Source: Symsagittifera roscoffensis
Taxonomy: Eukaryota > Xenacoelomorpha > Acoela > Convolutidae
Assembly: GCF_963678635.1 (NCBI RefSeq)
Contig: NC_087064.1
Location: 4,498,411 to 4,562,410, forward strand
Direction of reading: 5' to 3'
Length of the DNA: 64,000 nucleotides
Position numbers and translations under genes: made by a program. The notes under the pieces are model-generated. The model made no database searches, was not told the origin of the DNA, and saw only the letters and a list, made by a program, of their open reading frames with translations. This document shows, in pieces, positions 43,120-53,723 of this stretch; the first letter of the stretch is position 1; every line of letters begins with the position of its first letter.

Positions 43120-45134
43120 TCATATTTTAACAAATCGTTTTTTATCGAAGCATGAGTCACAAAATACTTGATAGTTTTTGTTGCCCTTCTTGCGCGATTT
43201 TGAGCGACACTTAACCATCTCTTGGTCCGTCACCAAAAATCTTCGGCACTTTTTGCATTGCCCTTCGCTGGTTTCTCGCAGTGTTTTAACCATTTTACAT
43301 TTGATGCAACTTCCTGTGCTTAACTCAAAACAAACATGACAAACGTTATAGTCACAGATTCCACACGTTTTGAAAACCAGACAATCATTTTCACCGCAGA
43401 AGTCACAGTCTTTGAGCTTCGATGAAATTTTGAACTTTTTGGGTGCTTTGAAACAGTTTTGCATCTTCTGAGAAAGGTAGCTTAACAGGTCAATTGGAAC
43501 AGTTTTCTGCTCGATATTTGCGCATAATTGTAAAACTAGAGAAGTTTTGGAGGTTTCAAACTTTCGCACTCGATCTCTGAAAGCAAAATTCTATTAAATT
43601 TTTTCAAGTGCCGTTTTTAAACCATTATCTTAACTTTTTTCAACATAATTTTTTTAGTTTAAATACCGCAAATTATGTTAGTTTTGCTTATAGGTAAGGA
43701 ATTTTTGTTGTATCATTCGAGCAATTTTTTCCAAAAGCTGCAGATTAGGTCAATTTTCCGGATTGACAAAACAGCTAGTCATACAATTGCCATAGTGTGG
43801 CCCATAGATTCCAAAACGTCTGTGCACTTGCACAAAATTTATAGAACGAATTGGTGTTTTCTTCATACTGTAATACTAGTATTCACGACTAGTATTTATC
43901 AAACATACTTTAAATTTCTTCGCGAAAAAAAACTAAAACTAACTTCAAAAATGAATTGTACAAGTACAAAGTCCTATCTTTGCTTCTTCTGTAGTAATAC
44001 ATGCCCGCAATCAGATGAAAAGATCTCGACACAAATATCCTCGAATAGTGCAACAAACCCTGGTCAGGTTTTTCTGTTTTTCTGTTCAGCAGGCCAAAAA
44101 ATTCTTTATAATCTTTAATAATTGCTGTTTCTGTCGGTTTTGAACCAATCAGAATTATATATTATAATTCAACTTTCAGACTCTACTAAAAACATCAACT
44201 CTTCTGCATAAATTGTTGATTAGATCACGGGCGGATCTAGGATTTTCGGGGGGGGGGGTATAGTTCAAAAAAATTCAAAATTTTGTCCACCTTTTTTTTA
44301 GGTCGACCAAATTGATTTTCCGAACTCTCCCAAAAGCACTAAAAAAAAACCCCTTTTTTGGACAAACTTTCTGCCCCGCAGGCAAAATTTTGAAAAAACA
44401 GGCAAAAAAGGCGTTTTTAGGTTTTTTTTGGAAAATGTTTACAAAAAAAAGTGTTTTTTTTTGGCGCGCCCTCCCCCCTTAAAATTAGTGATATATTGGC
44501 GCCTAAGGCGCCCTTAGAAAAATTTTAGGGTCCGTCAGCCAAAAATTGATATTGGGTCGGCAGGGGGTCGAATCCCTTTGGCCGGCAGCGAATCGTCTGC
44601 TACCCCCTTTACCGCCGCCCCCCACCTTAATCCGCCCCTGAATTAGATTAAGAATTCCAAAAAAAACGCTACTTAATTGGCAGTAATTTAAATTTATCAT
44701 AAAAGTGATTTCACTGCTTTTGGATCTACTTAACGATCTCTCTCCCACTTTTATATCTACAAAACAATCTCCACCCCTACAAATAAATACAGTAAATTAG
44801 CACTAGAATTGTATTGAGAATTCGAATTTTGCTGCATTCTAATTGGTCAAAATTTCGACCAACTTAATATACTTTTAAAAGTCTTCCCCCTTTTCTTGAG
44901 GGAGGGAGGGATTGTTAAGTAGATCCCAGCTTTTTTCGAATAACAGAAAAGACCTCCCTGGCCCAAACATAGAGCGACAAACAGCTTGAGGAAAGTGTCT
45001 TCAGTGAATGAGACTTCGGGAAGACATTGGAGAGTGGAGAGGTGCTGGGATACTTTAGTGTTGCTGTCAAAAAGTGAAGCCAGTTTTCGGGCTATTTTCG
45101 CAATTATGCCGTCGCCCCGAACATCTGTCTCGAC
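43120..45134 (-). CDS. 3' exons of a gene for a Cys-rich, probably zinc-binding protein
   Basis: Last exon 43120-43576 (acceptor GCTTTCAG) gives about 151 residues ending with a run of CxxC-type pairs: CDFC, CGIC, CHVC, CIKC, CKKC and CDSC, spaced like a multi-zinc finger. A preceding exon is likely at 44954-45134 (acceptor TTTTTAG; about 60 residues, VETDVRGDGI...TFLKLFVALCL). It ends in phase 1 whereas the main acceptor of the last exon needs phase 2; an AG eight bases further in (exon start 43568) would fit, or a small exon is missing. The 5' exons are not found. I do not recognise the family. The gene is convergent with the TIR gene, 219 bp from its stop. Confidence 0.55.
44226..44640. 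mobile_element. hAT-like MITE, 415 bp, with near-perfect 8-bp target duplication
   Basis: Termini CACGGGCGGATCTAGG and CCTTAATCCGCCCCTG are inverse. Flanks GATTAGAT (44218-44225) and AATTAGAT (44641-44648) match at 7 of 8. The interior is G-run and T-run rich without coding sequence. It lies inside the putative intron of the Cys-rich gene. Confidence 0.8.
44719..44930. mobile_element. Small MITE with GGATCTACTTAAC termini
   Basis: Left GGATCTACTTAACGATC and right GATTGTTAAGTAGATCC are inverse; about 210 bp. A minimal relative is at 48640. Confidence 0.65.
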
Positions 45135-46150
45135 CTAAAAACAACTTTTGAACAAATAGGATTTTTGTTCCGACCATTGAAAGTTTTAGTTTTAGTTTTT
45201 TTGTTTTTTTTTCGGTTTTCAACGCAAAATCAGGTGCCGCAAATAATCATCGGACTGGGTTGAATGACGTATCATATTCAAGCCTTTTCAGTGGTGATTC
45301 AAATGACTTCAGAAAAAATGCCCAAAAAATTTTCTAGCGTCGAGAAAACCCAATTTGAATTTTTTGGTCTTTCGTCTAATTTCGAGCGACGAAAATCAAC
45401 GAGCAGGCGTATAATTGGTTTTTATAGAAGAAGGATAAGCCTATTCAAGCCCTTGAAATTTAAATTTGCTCTAGTTAATTTAGTTTTTGTTGTTTTTGCG
45501 CCATTTTGGGATTCAAAAAATTTGAAAAATCTGTACAAAATTTTTTTAATTTTTTTTTGGAAAATTGTCAAAATTTTTTTTAAAGTTTTTTCCTTTTTTT
45601 CTTACGAATAATTTTTCGACTAAAAGTGTTATCCATCTTGCCAACTTTTTGAGAAGTGTTGAATAAATTTAAACTTAAGGCTTTCGTCTAATCTGTTTAT
45701 CAACCCACGCACAAACAAAATTACATTCAATTAAAAAAAACTGTAGTTTTTTAAATAATATGGTCGGAACATTCTGTGCTACTAGCACAGCAACCGACTG
45801 TCCTTGTTTTATTACATTTTTTAATTAATCAAATACCACACTTAGGCCTGACGTTGCAATTTGACGAACAAAAAAAAAGTTATTAAATGTCGATAATAAA
45901 ATTGTGGAAGAATGTTTCAAAAATTTGAAAAGACACTCAATGACCAAAAACGTAAAATGTCATATTCAGGTTTATTTGCCTCTTTTTTATTCATAATGTT
46001 TGAGTCGCGTTTCACTGTTGCGTGCGAATTGTTTATTTAAATAACACTCAGTTTCGCCAATCAGGGATTCATCCCACTGACCATTCAAAAGTCTCCCTTC
46101 GGAACGGTACAAATCAATGATCTTTATTTTAAAACAATCAAGCCTAAAAG
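45135..46150. other. Intergenic or intron of the Cys-rich gene
   Basis: AT-rich with long T runs; an apparent ORF at 45264-45611 has no support. Upstream exons of the Cys-rich gene may lie here but I cannot define them. Confidence 0.3.
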
Positions 46151-46159
46151 TTTTCCTAC

Positions 46160-46290
46160 AGGCGTTTTGGACGCCAAATCAAACAAAATTTAAAGGAGAG
46201 CCTGCATAAAAAAGCAATTTTTTGGTGAACACTTTACAGAAAGTGCCCAAAAACGGCATTTTTACCTTTTTAGATCCGCCCGTAATCTTG
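46160..46290 (-). mobile_element. Truncated end of a 44226-type hAT-like element
   Basis: TTTAGATCCGCCCGTAATC is the inverse of the ACGGGCGGATCTA terminus. Confidence 0.45.
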
Positions 46291-46444
46291 TCAATTCATT
46301 TTTGCAGTTTTCAAATGCACTTAACTGTACAAATACCCTAACAAACTTTGTAAAACCCTCAGTAAAATCTTGTGATCTTTTAACAATTATTTCTCAAATT
46401 CATAAAATGCGGTCTTTGAGAACACTGATCGATCTAAATTAAAC

Positions 46445-46788
46445 AAGACTGCTCGTATCAGGGCGAAGCCCTGAAGGTTCCGACTCCCTTTTAAGGTTTA
46501 TGGAGCAGTAATAACATTAAAAAATTAAATGTAATAACACAAAATGAAAATATATCGCGCGTTAATTGTCCCAAATTGACCAAAATGGCAATATTTAAAC
46601 CCCCATAAATTTACGAAAAATGATCACAGGTGAAATATCTTTTCAAATTTGAGCTCAGAACAACAATAGTTTTCGAATGATATAAAAAATTCCGTCAAAA
46701 ATGGCTAGTTAAAAAGTCGAAATTTGTCTGAAAAAAAAACCCACCCGAGCACAAATATTCCGTTACTTTCGTATCGAAAGTCGGAACA
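46445..46788 (+). repeat. Family A repeat, internally deleted
   Basis: Both ends are intact (GACTGCTCGTATCAGGGCG and CGAAAGTCGGAACA) but about 170 bp of body is missing. Confidence 0.8.
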
Positions 46789-46799
46789 ATAAAACAAAA

Positions 46800-47219
46800 A
46801 CAATTTTTTTTAATTTGAATTTTTTTAATGAAAATCATCCCCCACACGCCATAAAGTACAAAAGGAAAGATTTCGCTCCTTGTAACAATTCAATTATGGC
46901 AAACAAGCTTGTTTCGACCAATTTGGAACAATTTCTAAGACGGATTAACTATCTGCTTACGCGTTATTAGCGCGAAATGTATCGCGCGCTAATTGTCCCA
47001 AATTGGCCAAAATGGCAATCTTTATACCACCATTACTTTACGAAAAATGATCACAAGTGAAATATCTTTTCAAATGTGAGCTCAGGACAACAATACTTTT
47101 CGAAGGATATAAAAAAATTCCGTCAAAAATGGCTAATTAAAAAATCGAAATTTGTCTGAAGAAAAAAACCCACCCTGAGCACAAATATTCCGTTACTTTC
47201 GTATCGAAAGTCGGAACAA
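46800..47219 (+). repeat. Family A repeat lacking the 5' hairpin block
   Basis: Starts in the T-rich part before CCCCCACACGCCAT and ends CGAAAGTCGGAACAA, directly after the preceding copy. Confidence 0.75.
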
Positions 47220-47279
47220 TTACAATCTTATTTTATAGCATCGTTATTTTTTTTATATCTTGTAGCCAAAGATCAAACT

Positions 47280-47500
47280 ATTTGGGAGCGGTGGTGAAGT
47301 AGTTACGTCTCCGCCTCTCAATCGAAAGGTCGGATGATCGAGGCCCACCATTATCCGTGCTTGTTGCTTGAAATTACCCAGCCCAGAAAAATAACCAAAA
47401 AATTGCATGTTATTCTTAAGCAGGGGCACAACAGCGGTTTGCCGTGATGAGCTGTACAGCTCCTATGTTGGTCCTTTCCCTCGTGGATAAATGGTCTAAA
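47280..47500 (+). repeat. tRNA-headed SINE-like repeat, family 3
   Basis: GGGAGCGGTGGTGAAGTAGT with an A-box-like region, then GGTCGGATGATCGAGGCCC with a B-box-like GATCGAGGC. The body carries CAACAGCGGTTTGCCGTGAT and GAGCTGTACAGCTCC. It differs from families 1 and 2. Confidence 0.6.
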
Positions 47501-47783
47501 TATTTCTTAATAATCAAAACTTTATCGAATTCAAATTATTCAAGTTTCGTCCAATTCAACCAAAAAGAAGAAAAGTTTTCAACATTATCAAAAGCGCATC
47601 AAATTCTTTTATTTTTGCTCCACAAGCATTTTTTCAAAACTTATTCAAACACTTTTTTTATTGTGAATTTCAATCTTTAAACACAGCACGCATGAAATTG
47701 CATAGCACATCTGTTTTTCTCAAGCATTTTACAGCGGAGTTCGCAAATTCAGAACTGTGACATAGGTTTAACATAAACAAAAA

Positions 47784-48282
47784 CAAGACTGCTCGTATCA
47801 AGGCAAAGCCCTGAATGTTCCGACTGCCTTTTAAGGTTTTATGGAGCAGTAATAACATCAAAAAATAGAAATGAATTTGAATTTTTTAAATGAAAATCAT
47901 CCCCCACACGCCATAAAGTACAAAAGGAAAGATTTCGCTCCTTGTAACAATTCAATTATGGCAAATAAGCTTCTTTCAACCAATTTGGAACGATTTTAAG
48001 ACGGATTAATTCTCCGCTTACGCGTTAATAGCGCGAAATATATTGCGAGTTATTTGTCCCAAATTGGCCAAAATGACAATCTTTAAACCCCCATAACTTT
48101 ACGAAAAATGATCACAGGTGAAATATTTTTTCAAATTTGAGCTCAGGACAACAATAGCTTTCGAATGATATAAAAAAATTCCGTCAAAAATGGCTAGTTA
48201 AGAAGTCGAAATTTGTCTGAAGAAGAAAAAACCCACCCCGAGCACAAATATTCCGTTACTTTCGTATCGAAAGTCGGAACAA
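47784..48282 (+). repeat. Family A repeat, full length
   Basis: From AAGACTGCTCGTATCAAGGC, with TGTTCCGACTGCC, to CGAAAGTCGGAACAA. Confidence 0.8.
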
Positions 48283-48639
48283 TGAGGCATCTGGATCATT
48301 GATCAGTAAAAATTTATCATCAGCGTTTCAGTTTATTTGAAGCATTTTAGCATTCTTGAAAATTTAGGTTTTAACTTTCTTTTTTACCCTGTGATATAAT
48401 TATGCGCTTCCTGAGATTGCTTATTTACTATATAATGGCCAAATTTTTTAAAGTTACAATGTCTAGAGAAAACAAGGATGACAGGAGCATAGTATTTAGA
48501 GAGTTGCAACCGAGCCAGGTACAAATTTTGGAGCACTTTTCAGCAAAAAATACCTTCGTATGTTTATTGAACAAAATTAATAAATTTCAAAAACAGATTT
48601 GAAACAGATATCACAGTACTGTATTGTTTATCTCTGATT

Positions 48640-48702
48640 TCGGATCTACTTAACAATTTACTCCCCTTTCAAGAAAGAGGGGGGATTGTTAAGAAGATTA
48701 CC
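48640..48702. mobile_element. Minimal foldback relative of the 44719 MITE
   Basis: GGATCTACTTAACAAT...CCCCTTTC and its complement AAGAGGGGGGATTGTTAAG lie only a few bases apart. Confidence 0.6.
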
Positions 48703-51200
48703 TGCTGCGAATCTTCGACAAATCAGAATGCAGCAAAATTTGAATTACAGGCGTGGAGATTCTTTAGCAGATACAAAAGGGGGAGATTGTTAAAAAGTTC
48801 CCTGGTTTCATCTCTGATCAGCGCTAACGAGGAATTGTACAGAATCTGACACATTACTAAAAAATTAATAAAACGTTAATGAAGGAGTAATGATTCGCTC
48901 TGCGAGACCAATTCAAAAAAGACTAGATTTGAGGCTTGTCTGTCAACATAATTAAAGTTTGCCTATACTCCAAACTTTTTTGAGCAAAGTTAATAAAATT
49001 ATTGAGTTCCCTTCAGCATATAGCATAATTGAAACTTGTAAACGCGAGACAAACTCTGAAACTTACCAATTTTTTCAAAACTTTTGTTGATCGATGTTTG
49101 GTTAATTTGTTTATGTTTTGACAATGTACAGCCTATCAGCACAGTCACGAGCAAATTATGACTAAGAGTATCGCAGAATTAAAATTGAACTCAAACACAG
49201 ACAACAAACAGTTGTACAAGTGTCAAATAACCCAAAGAAAAAAGAAATTCCTTTTAAACAGCATTTTAGCTTTAAAGTTTCAGAGAAAAGAAACTATACA
49301 TTAAAAATTTTTGACTTTCTCAAATCAGTAGTCTACCCCCGTTTAGAAAAACTTTCTGGTAATTCAGAAAAATAGATTTTATTGAAATCAAAATTCATAA
49401 TTTTTTGCGCCATTTGAACTTTGCTATTAAAGATCGCAAAATATCTTTCCTTGAACAGACTATAGTTAACTGAACCTACTACAAAGCAAAAGTCAAACCG
49501 CAAAAAGTAAAATTTGAGCGTGATTAAATACCGCCAGCTCAACTCGATCAATTTCAATTTTTCAGTTCAGAAGCAAATCATTTCAATCACAGTTTATAAA
49601 ATTACGAAAAGGTGTAAGCAACTAATTGCTGATTCCTTCAAACTCGAACCCAAAAAATACTTCAATATTAATAAGTTTAACCAAAAATTTAACTCTACTG
49701 ATGTGATCAAATTTTTTTCTGAAAAATTTTGGTTTTGTCTTTTGAAGAAGGCGAAAAATTGCTTATGCATGGAGTGGCTTTCCAACTGAAATATACTGAG
49801 TACACTAGATATGCTTTCCTGTGATTTTTCCAGTAAAGTGCTGCAGGATTAGACATGGCCAACAGACAGTTGAAAAAACGTCTAGGAACGCCATCAAACA
49901 AAAAAGAAATACCGACCTGTTTGTTGAAAAACACTCAAATTTCTATTTTCAAAAAATAGATGCAATTTAAGTTGTTTGAGTTCTAAAAAAGTTATGAATG
50001 GTTTTTTTCGAAAAAAGTGACCCAATTCGAGAAAACTGGGTCAATAGGTAAGTTTTTTTCAGTGGAAAATCTGAAAAATAAATTCTATTATCGAAACTGA
50101 ACGCCGATCTCGTTCTTCGTGACAATTTTATTTTTTTGTTCGATAGTGGAGTTTGCTTTCTTTGCAGCAAAAGAAATGAACTGAACTTAAAGTTAAATCA
50201 AAATTCAAACCAAACAAAATTTTAAACACTTTTCCTGAAAACAAAACAAAAAAATCATCGCGACCTATATAAGAATCTGAACAAGGTTCCTTGACTCTTT
50301 TAAGCTACCGTTTGAATGAATTAACGCATCAAAAACAACCAGTTTTCAACTGCCCCAAATTTATTCGCTCAAAAAAACGTTCAATTTTTAATTTAAGCAA
50401 TGCTAATAAAAAACATTAGTCGTTTTTTAGTTTTATTGGGATGAGAGAACACACACAAAAAAGCAGATCAAAAAAGTTGATTGTTGTGACAAAAAAAATC
50501 TAGTTTTTTGCTGGTGCTCCTTTTTTTGAGGCTCTTGTATTGCAAAGGTGTGTTCAGAAAAGTTTCAATTGTCAAACCAGAAATTGGGTGTCGTAGAAAA
50601 ACTACCAAAGGGGCCTTTTGGGCGGTTGGGAGGTCGAAAATGGCAATTAATGCACACATAGCGGAACAAGATCACAATGCAGACAAATTGAACTCATCAA
50701 TATTTTTTGTTCTATGTTTTGTAATGCTTGATATATTGCTTGGGATTGTAATTAATTCGACATTTGAAAACATGCAGAAGATTGGGATAGTTTTTTTTAT
50801 TTTAGTGAGTTTTCGATTTTTCTCTAAGCAATTTTGAAAAAGAAAATTTGGAGCATTTTTTTTTTGCAAAAGTATGGGGCTTTGAAAGTTGCTAACTCTA
50901 TCATTTGATAGTTAACGCGCGATATATTGCGTTCTTATAAAACGCTTAAGCGCAGATTAACACGTTAAAAATTCAACTAATTCGTTCCAAAACATCATTT
51001 TTTTAAGTTAGAATAAGACGCTAAATACAAACTTTATTTTTTTTATCATTGTGTGGGTCAAGGGCATATCTAGGGTTGTTTTTTTCTATAGGGTGGATTT
51101 TCAAAATAAGTTCGTAACTTTTGTTAACTTCTCTTTAAAAAACGTTTCGCGCTGCATGCAGATTGTTGAAATAACACATCAGAAATGCCATTTTTTCGCA
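48703..51200. other. Intergenic, no supported gene
   Basis: AT-rich. ORFs at 49514-49789 and 50508-50837 have no codon, splice or family support. A fragment of inverted family A sequence is at 50868-51010 (GTTAACGCGCGATATATTGCG). Confidence 0.35.
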
Positions 51201-51220
51201 TTTTCTACTTCAAAGTAAAT

Positions 51221-51243
51221 ATATATATATATATATATATATT
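51221..51243. repeat. (AT)n microsatellite
   Basis: About eleven AT dinucleotides. Confidence 0.9.
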
Positions 51244-51809
51244 AGCGCCAAAGATGCCTTTAGAAAAAAGTTTCGGATTGGCCAGCCGAAAATGGATGTC
51301 AGAAAATACGACCAAAGAGGGGACTCTTTGGTTGGTGAGAAATTCGAATTAAGGAAAGACAAGATGCGGGTTTTCAATAATTCTTACAATAAAATTCAAG
51401 AAAAAAAGACGTGCGCAAATAAATGCTCTCGTTGTTACATTTGAATGAATAAACATGAATAATCAAGTAACTTAATTGAAAGTTCAAGTAGCTCGTATGG
51501 TCCTTTTTCACGAGATGATGTCAACTAAAACCACGCGATTTTTCAAGCCAAAACGCGTTAACATTTTAAATAGTGGGGTGTTCTCAGGATTCACATATTG
51601 GTTGCATATTTGCCATAAAAAAGTAGGACTGATCAAAACATTTAATCATTGAAAACATGGCGTTTTTTGTGCTTTTTTGATTTAATAAAAACAATTTTAA
51701 AGTTTGAAAAGCTGTCAAATTTTTTTTGTTTAATTTCCGAGATATGACAAATTTAAAAACTAAAATCCTAAATTGCTCCTAAGTAGTATGCATATAGTGC
51801 GTTAGGATC

Positions 51810-51826
51810 GGGGGGGGGGGGGGGGT
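51810..51826 (+). repeat. Poly-G run
   Basis: About 17 uninterrupted G; may be a difficult assembly spot. Confidence 0.85.
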
Positions 51827-51832
51827 TGTCAT

Positions 51833-51953
51833 ACATGGATGACCATTAGGTATAAATCATAATGGTCACCATGTATTAAATGATCAGCAATGGTCACCAT
51901 GTAATAATCCTAATTGTCACCATGTATAATTTTATACCTAATAGTCCTCATGT
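51833..51953. mobile_element. 121-bp inverted-repeat element with internal ATGGTCACCATGTA repeats
   Basis: Ends ACATGGATGACCATTAGGTA and TACCTAATAGTCCTCATGT are inverse with few mismatches. Between them three copies of (A/T)TGGTCACCATGTA occur, each itself a short hairpin. Confidence 0.65.
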
Positions 51954-51959
51954 AAAACT

Positions 51960-53288
51960 TCGGTATATTATTGAGTATTCCCACTGAACGTTGTGGAAAC
52001 GGGAATGGATTAAGTTTTGGTCGGTGCATGTTTTCCCTTCTAAAGTTTGGGGGTATTGGTTTGTTTACATGTAAAATGACGTTATATACCTATTATATTC
52101 GACCAAACTATATGGTATATAGGAAAGCACAAGATTTTGGCAGCGTAGCTTAACTGTTGGCTGCGGTGAACGATTTCCTTCAAAAATGCATGTTTTATTG
52201 CTGAATCTCGAAGAAAGCAAAATTTGTCAAGTGCGGCGGCCGCCACCTCTAATTAGGCAAACATTAATAATCAATTTGACCGAAATAAGAATGAAAAATT
52301 TCGTTCAGCCAAATGAAGGTAAAAACAAAGAAAAATTACGAAACACTGAAAACTCTAAAATAATGAAATTGGCTTGAAAATTTCGACATTTCCATTTTCC
52401 GTGTCTACAGGAGACTGAAAAAACGTCTAAAATCTATGACAAAAGCTTTGATTTAATAGAAAGGTTGAAAGAGCTAATAAGTTGAAGTGGGTAAAGATCT
52501 TGAAAAACGAGAACACTGATGAAAACCAAAATGGCCGATTAATTTTGCTGCAGCCATTTCTAAGACTTGCATATACCACTTTTTATAGTAAAAAGGAAAC
52601 TATTTTCGGGGCTTCTAGAAAACGTTTAGTATTTCCTATTAACTTTTTTGTGCTAACAGAAATTTTGAAAACTTTCATCAAAGCGGACCTAGAAACTGGG
52701 GGAAAACTGTTATTTGTGTGCCAATATATACGACAGAACAGAGTAACCATCAAATAAAGCAGGTAAAAACTTATTTGCGACTTTTACGGAAAGCAGTTAT
52801 TCAAACTAGAGCAAATTCAATCGGGAAAAACTGAAAACAAACTAAGACAAGTTATGGATACAAACTCAAAACTTGATATGAACTCGGAGTTATAATTTGA
52901 GCATCCAAAATTTTTGATTTTTCCATTAAAAGAATATGCAATTAAATAATTTTTAATTTGATACTACAATCTAGTCAACTTTTCTCAGTATCTTCTAATT
53001 AACTCAATTTGGCTTTAGCAAGAGCTTTCTATTCAAAATTTTGAAGCGCTATCAGTTATTATCATTGATTAACCCTCTGTTCAACAAATTAAATTTTGAG
53101 TTTTTTTAATATAAATCTGATCTTTTGAATGTTTCCTTGATTACGCTATTGTCTCTCAAAATACGGTGGCTTTTTGACCAAAATATTCGATTATTCATCT
53201 GCAACTAATTGTGTTATCAAGAGTTCAGCCTTTCTTTCAATATATGTTTGAGGTGATCACTACTAGCAGTATCAAAACAGTTCGCATC
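51960..53288. other. Intergenic, no supported gene
   Basis: AT-rich. Apparent ORFs at 51971, 52186 and 52482 lack support. Confidence 0.35.
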
Positions 53289-53569
53289 ATGAAATTTCTT
53301 CTCATTTTTGCCTCGATATTTGTCTTCTCTATTAACAAAACATGTCTTCGAAAAACGGTTAGTTGCTTGAAATTTTAAGATAAAAAATCAAGCCTTATCA
53401 TCAACACTCTACCTGAATCTTCGGATTCCGTCAGGATGATAGCTGTTTCACACTAAACAACGCTTTCACACCAATTTGGCTACAGCAGTTTCCGAAAACT
53501 TGTAAGTGCCATTTTGTAGTTTCAATGCATTTCGATAAACGTCAATTATGTTGTGTTATCTTAAGCTAG
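53289..53569 (+). CDS. Candidate small secreted Cys-containing peptide, two exons
   Basis: Exon 53289-53357 encodes a good signal peptide (MKFLLIFASIFVFS) and ends at donor GTTAGT. An acceptor TTCCGTCAG opens a second exon at 53435, in frame (DDSCFTLNNAFTPIWLQQF). A strong donor GTAAGT follows at 53502, but no partner exon with a fitting phase is obvious; reading through instead reaches TAG at 53567-53569, giving about 68 residues with six Cys. Not recognised as any family. It could be chance; the hydrophobic leader and matched splice sites are the only support. Confidence 0.3.
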
Positions 53570-53723
53570 AACAACTAACAAAGACATGTTTAATTTGACA
53601 AAAAAAAGTTTGTTAGACAGTTTTACTTTGAGGAATTAAAATTTTGAGCCTCAATGCAGAAAGACTTGCTATTCATTTCAAAGAAAAAAGGCGTAAGCAT
53701 TTTGAGCTATTTCATAAAAAGCT

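Noticed and set aside
43675-44118. Plus-strand ORF of 147 codons
   Set aside because: AT-rich, no family resemblance; it lies in the likely intron of the minus-strand Cys-rich gene.
48402-48602. Short ORF with SRENKDDRSIVFRELQPSQ before a GTACAA donor-like site
   Set aside because: Could be a lone exon, but no partner exon or start context supports it.
50508-50837. 109-codon ORF with a hydrophobic stretch
   Set aside because: Non-ATG start, AT-rich hydrophobicity expected by chance, no splice or homology support.
52482-52757. 91-codon ORF
   Set aside because: Non-ATG start and no recognisable domain; considered chance.
53630-53700. Small exon AAAGACTTGCTATTC... for the secreted-peptide gene
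   Set aside because: Joining it to the preceding exon creates a stop codon at the junction; other acceptors are arbitrary.
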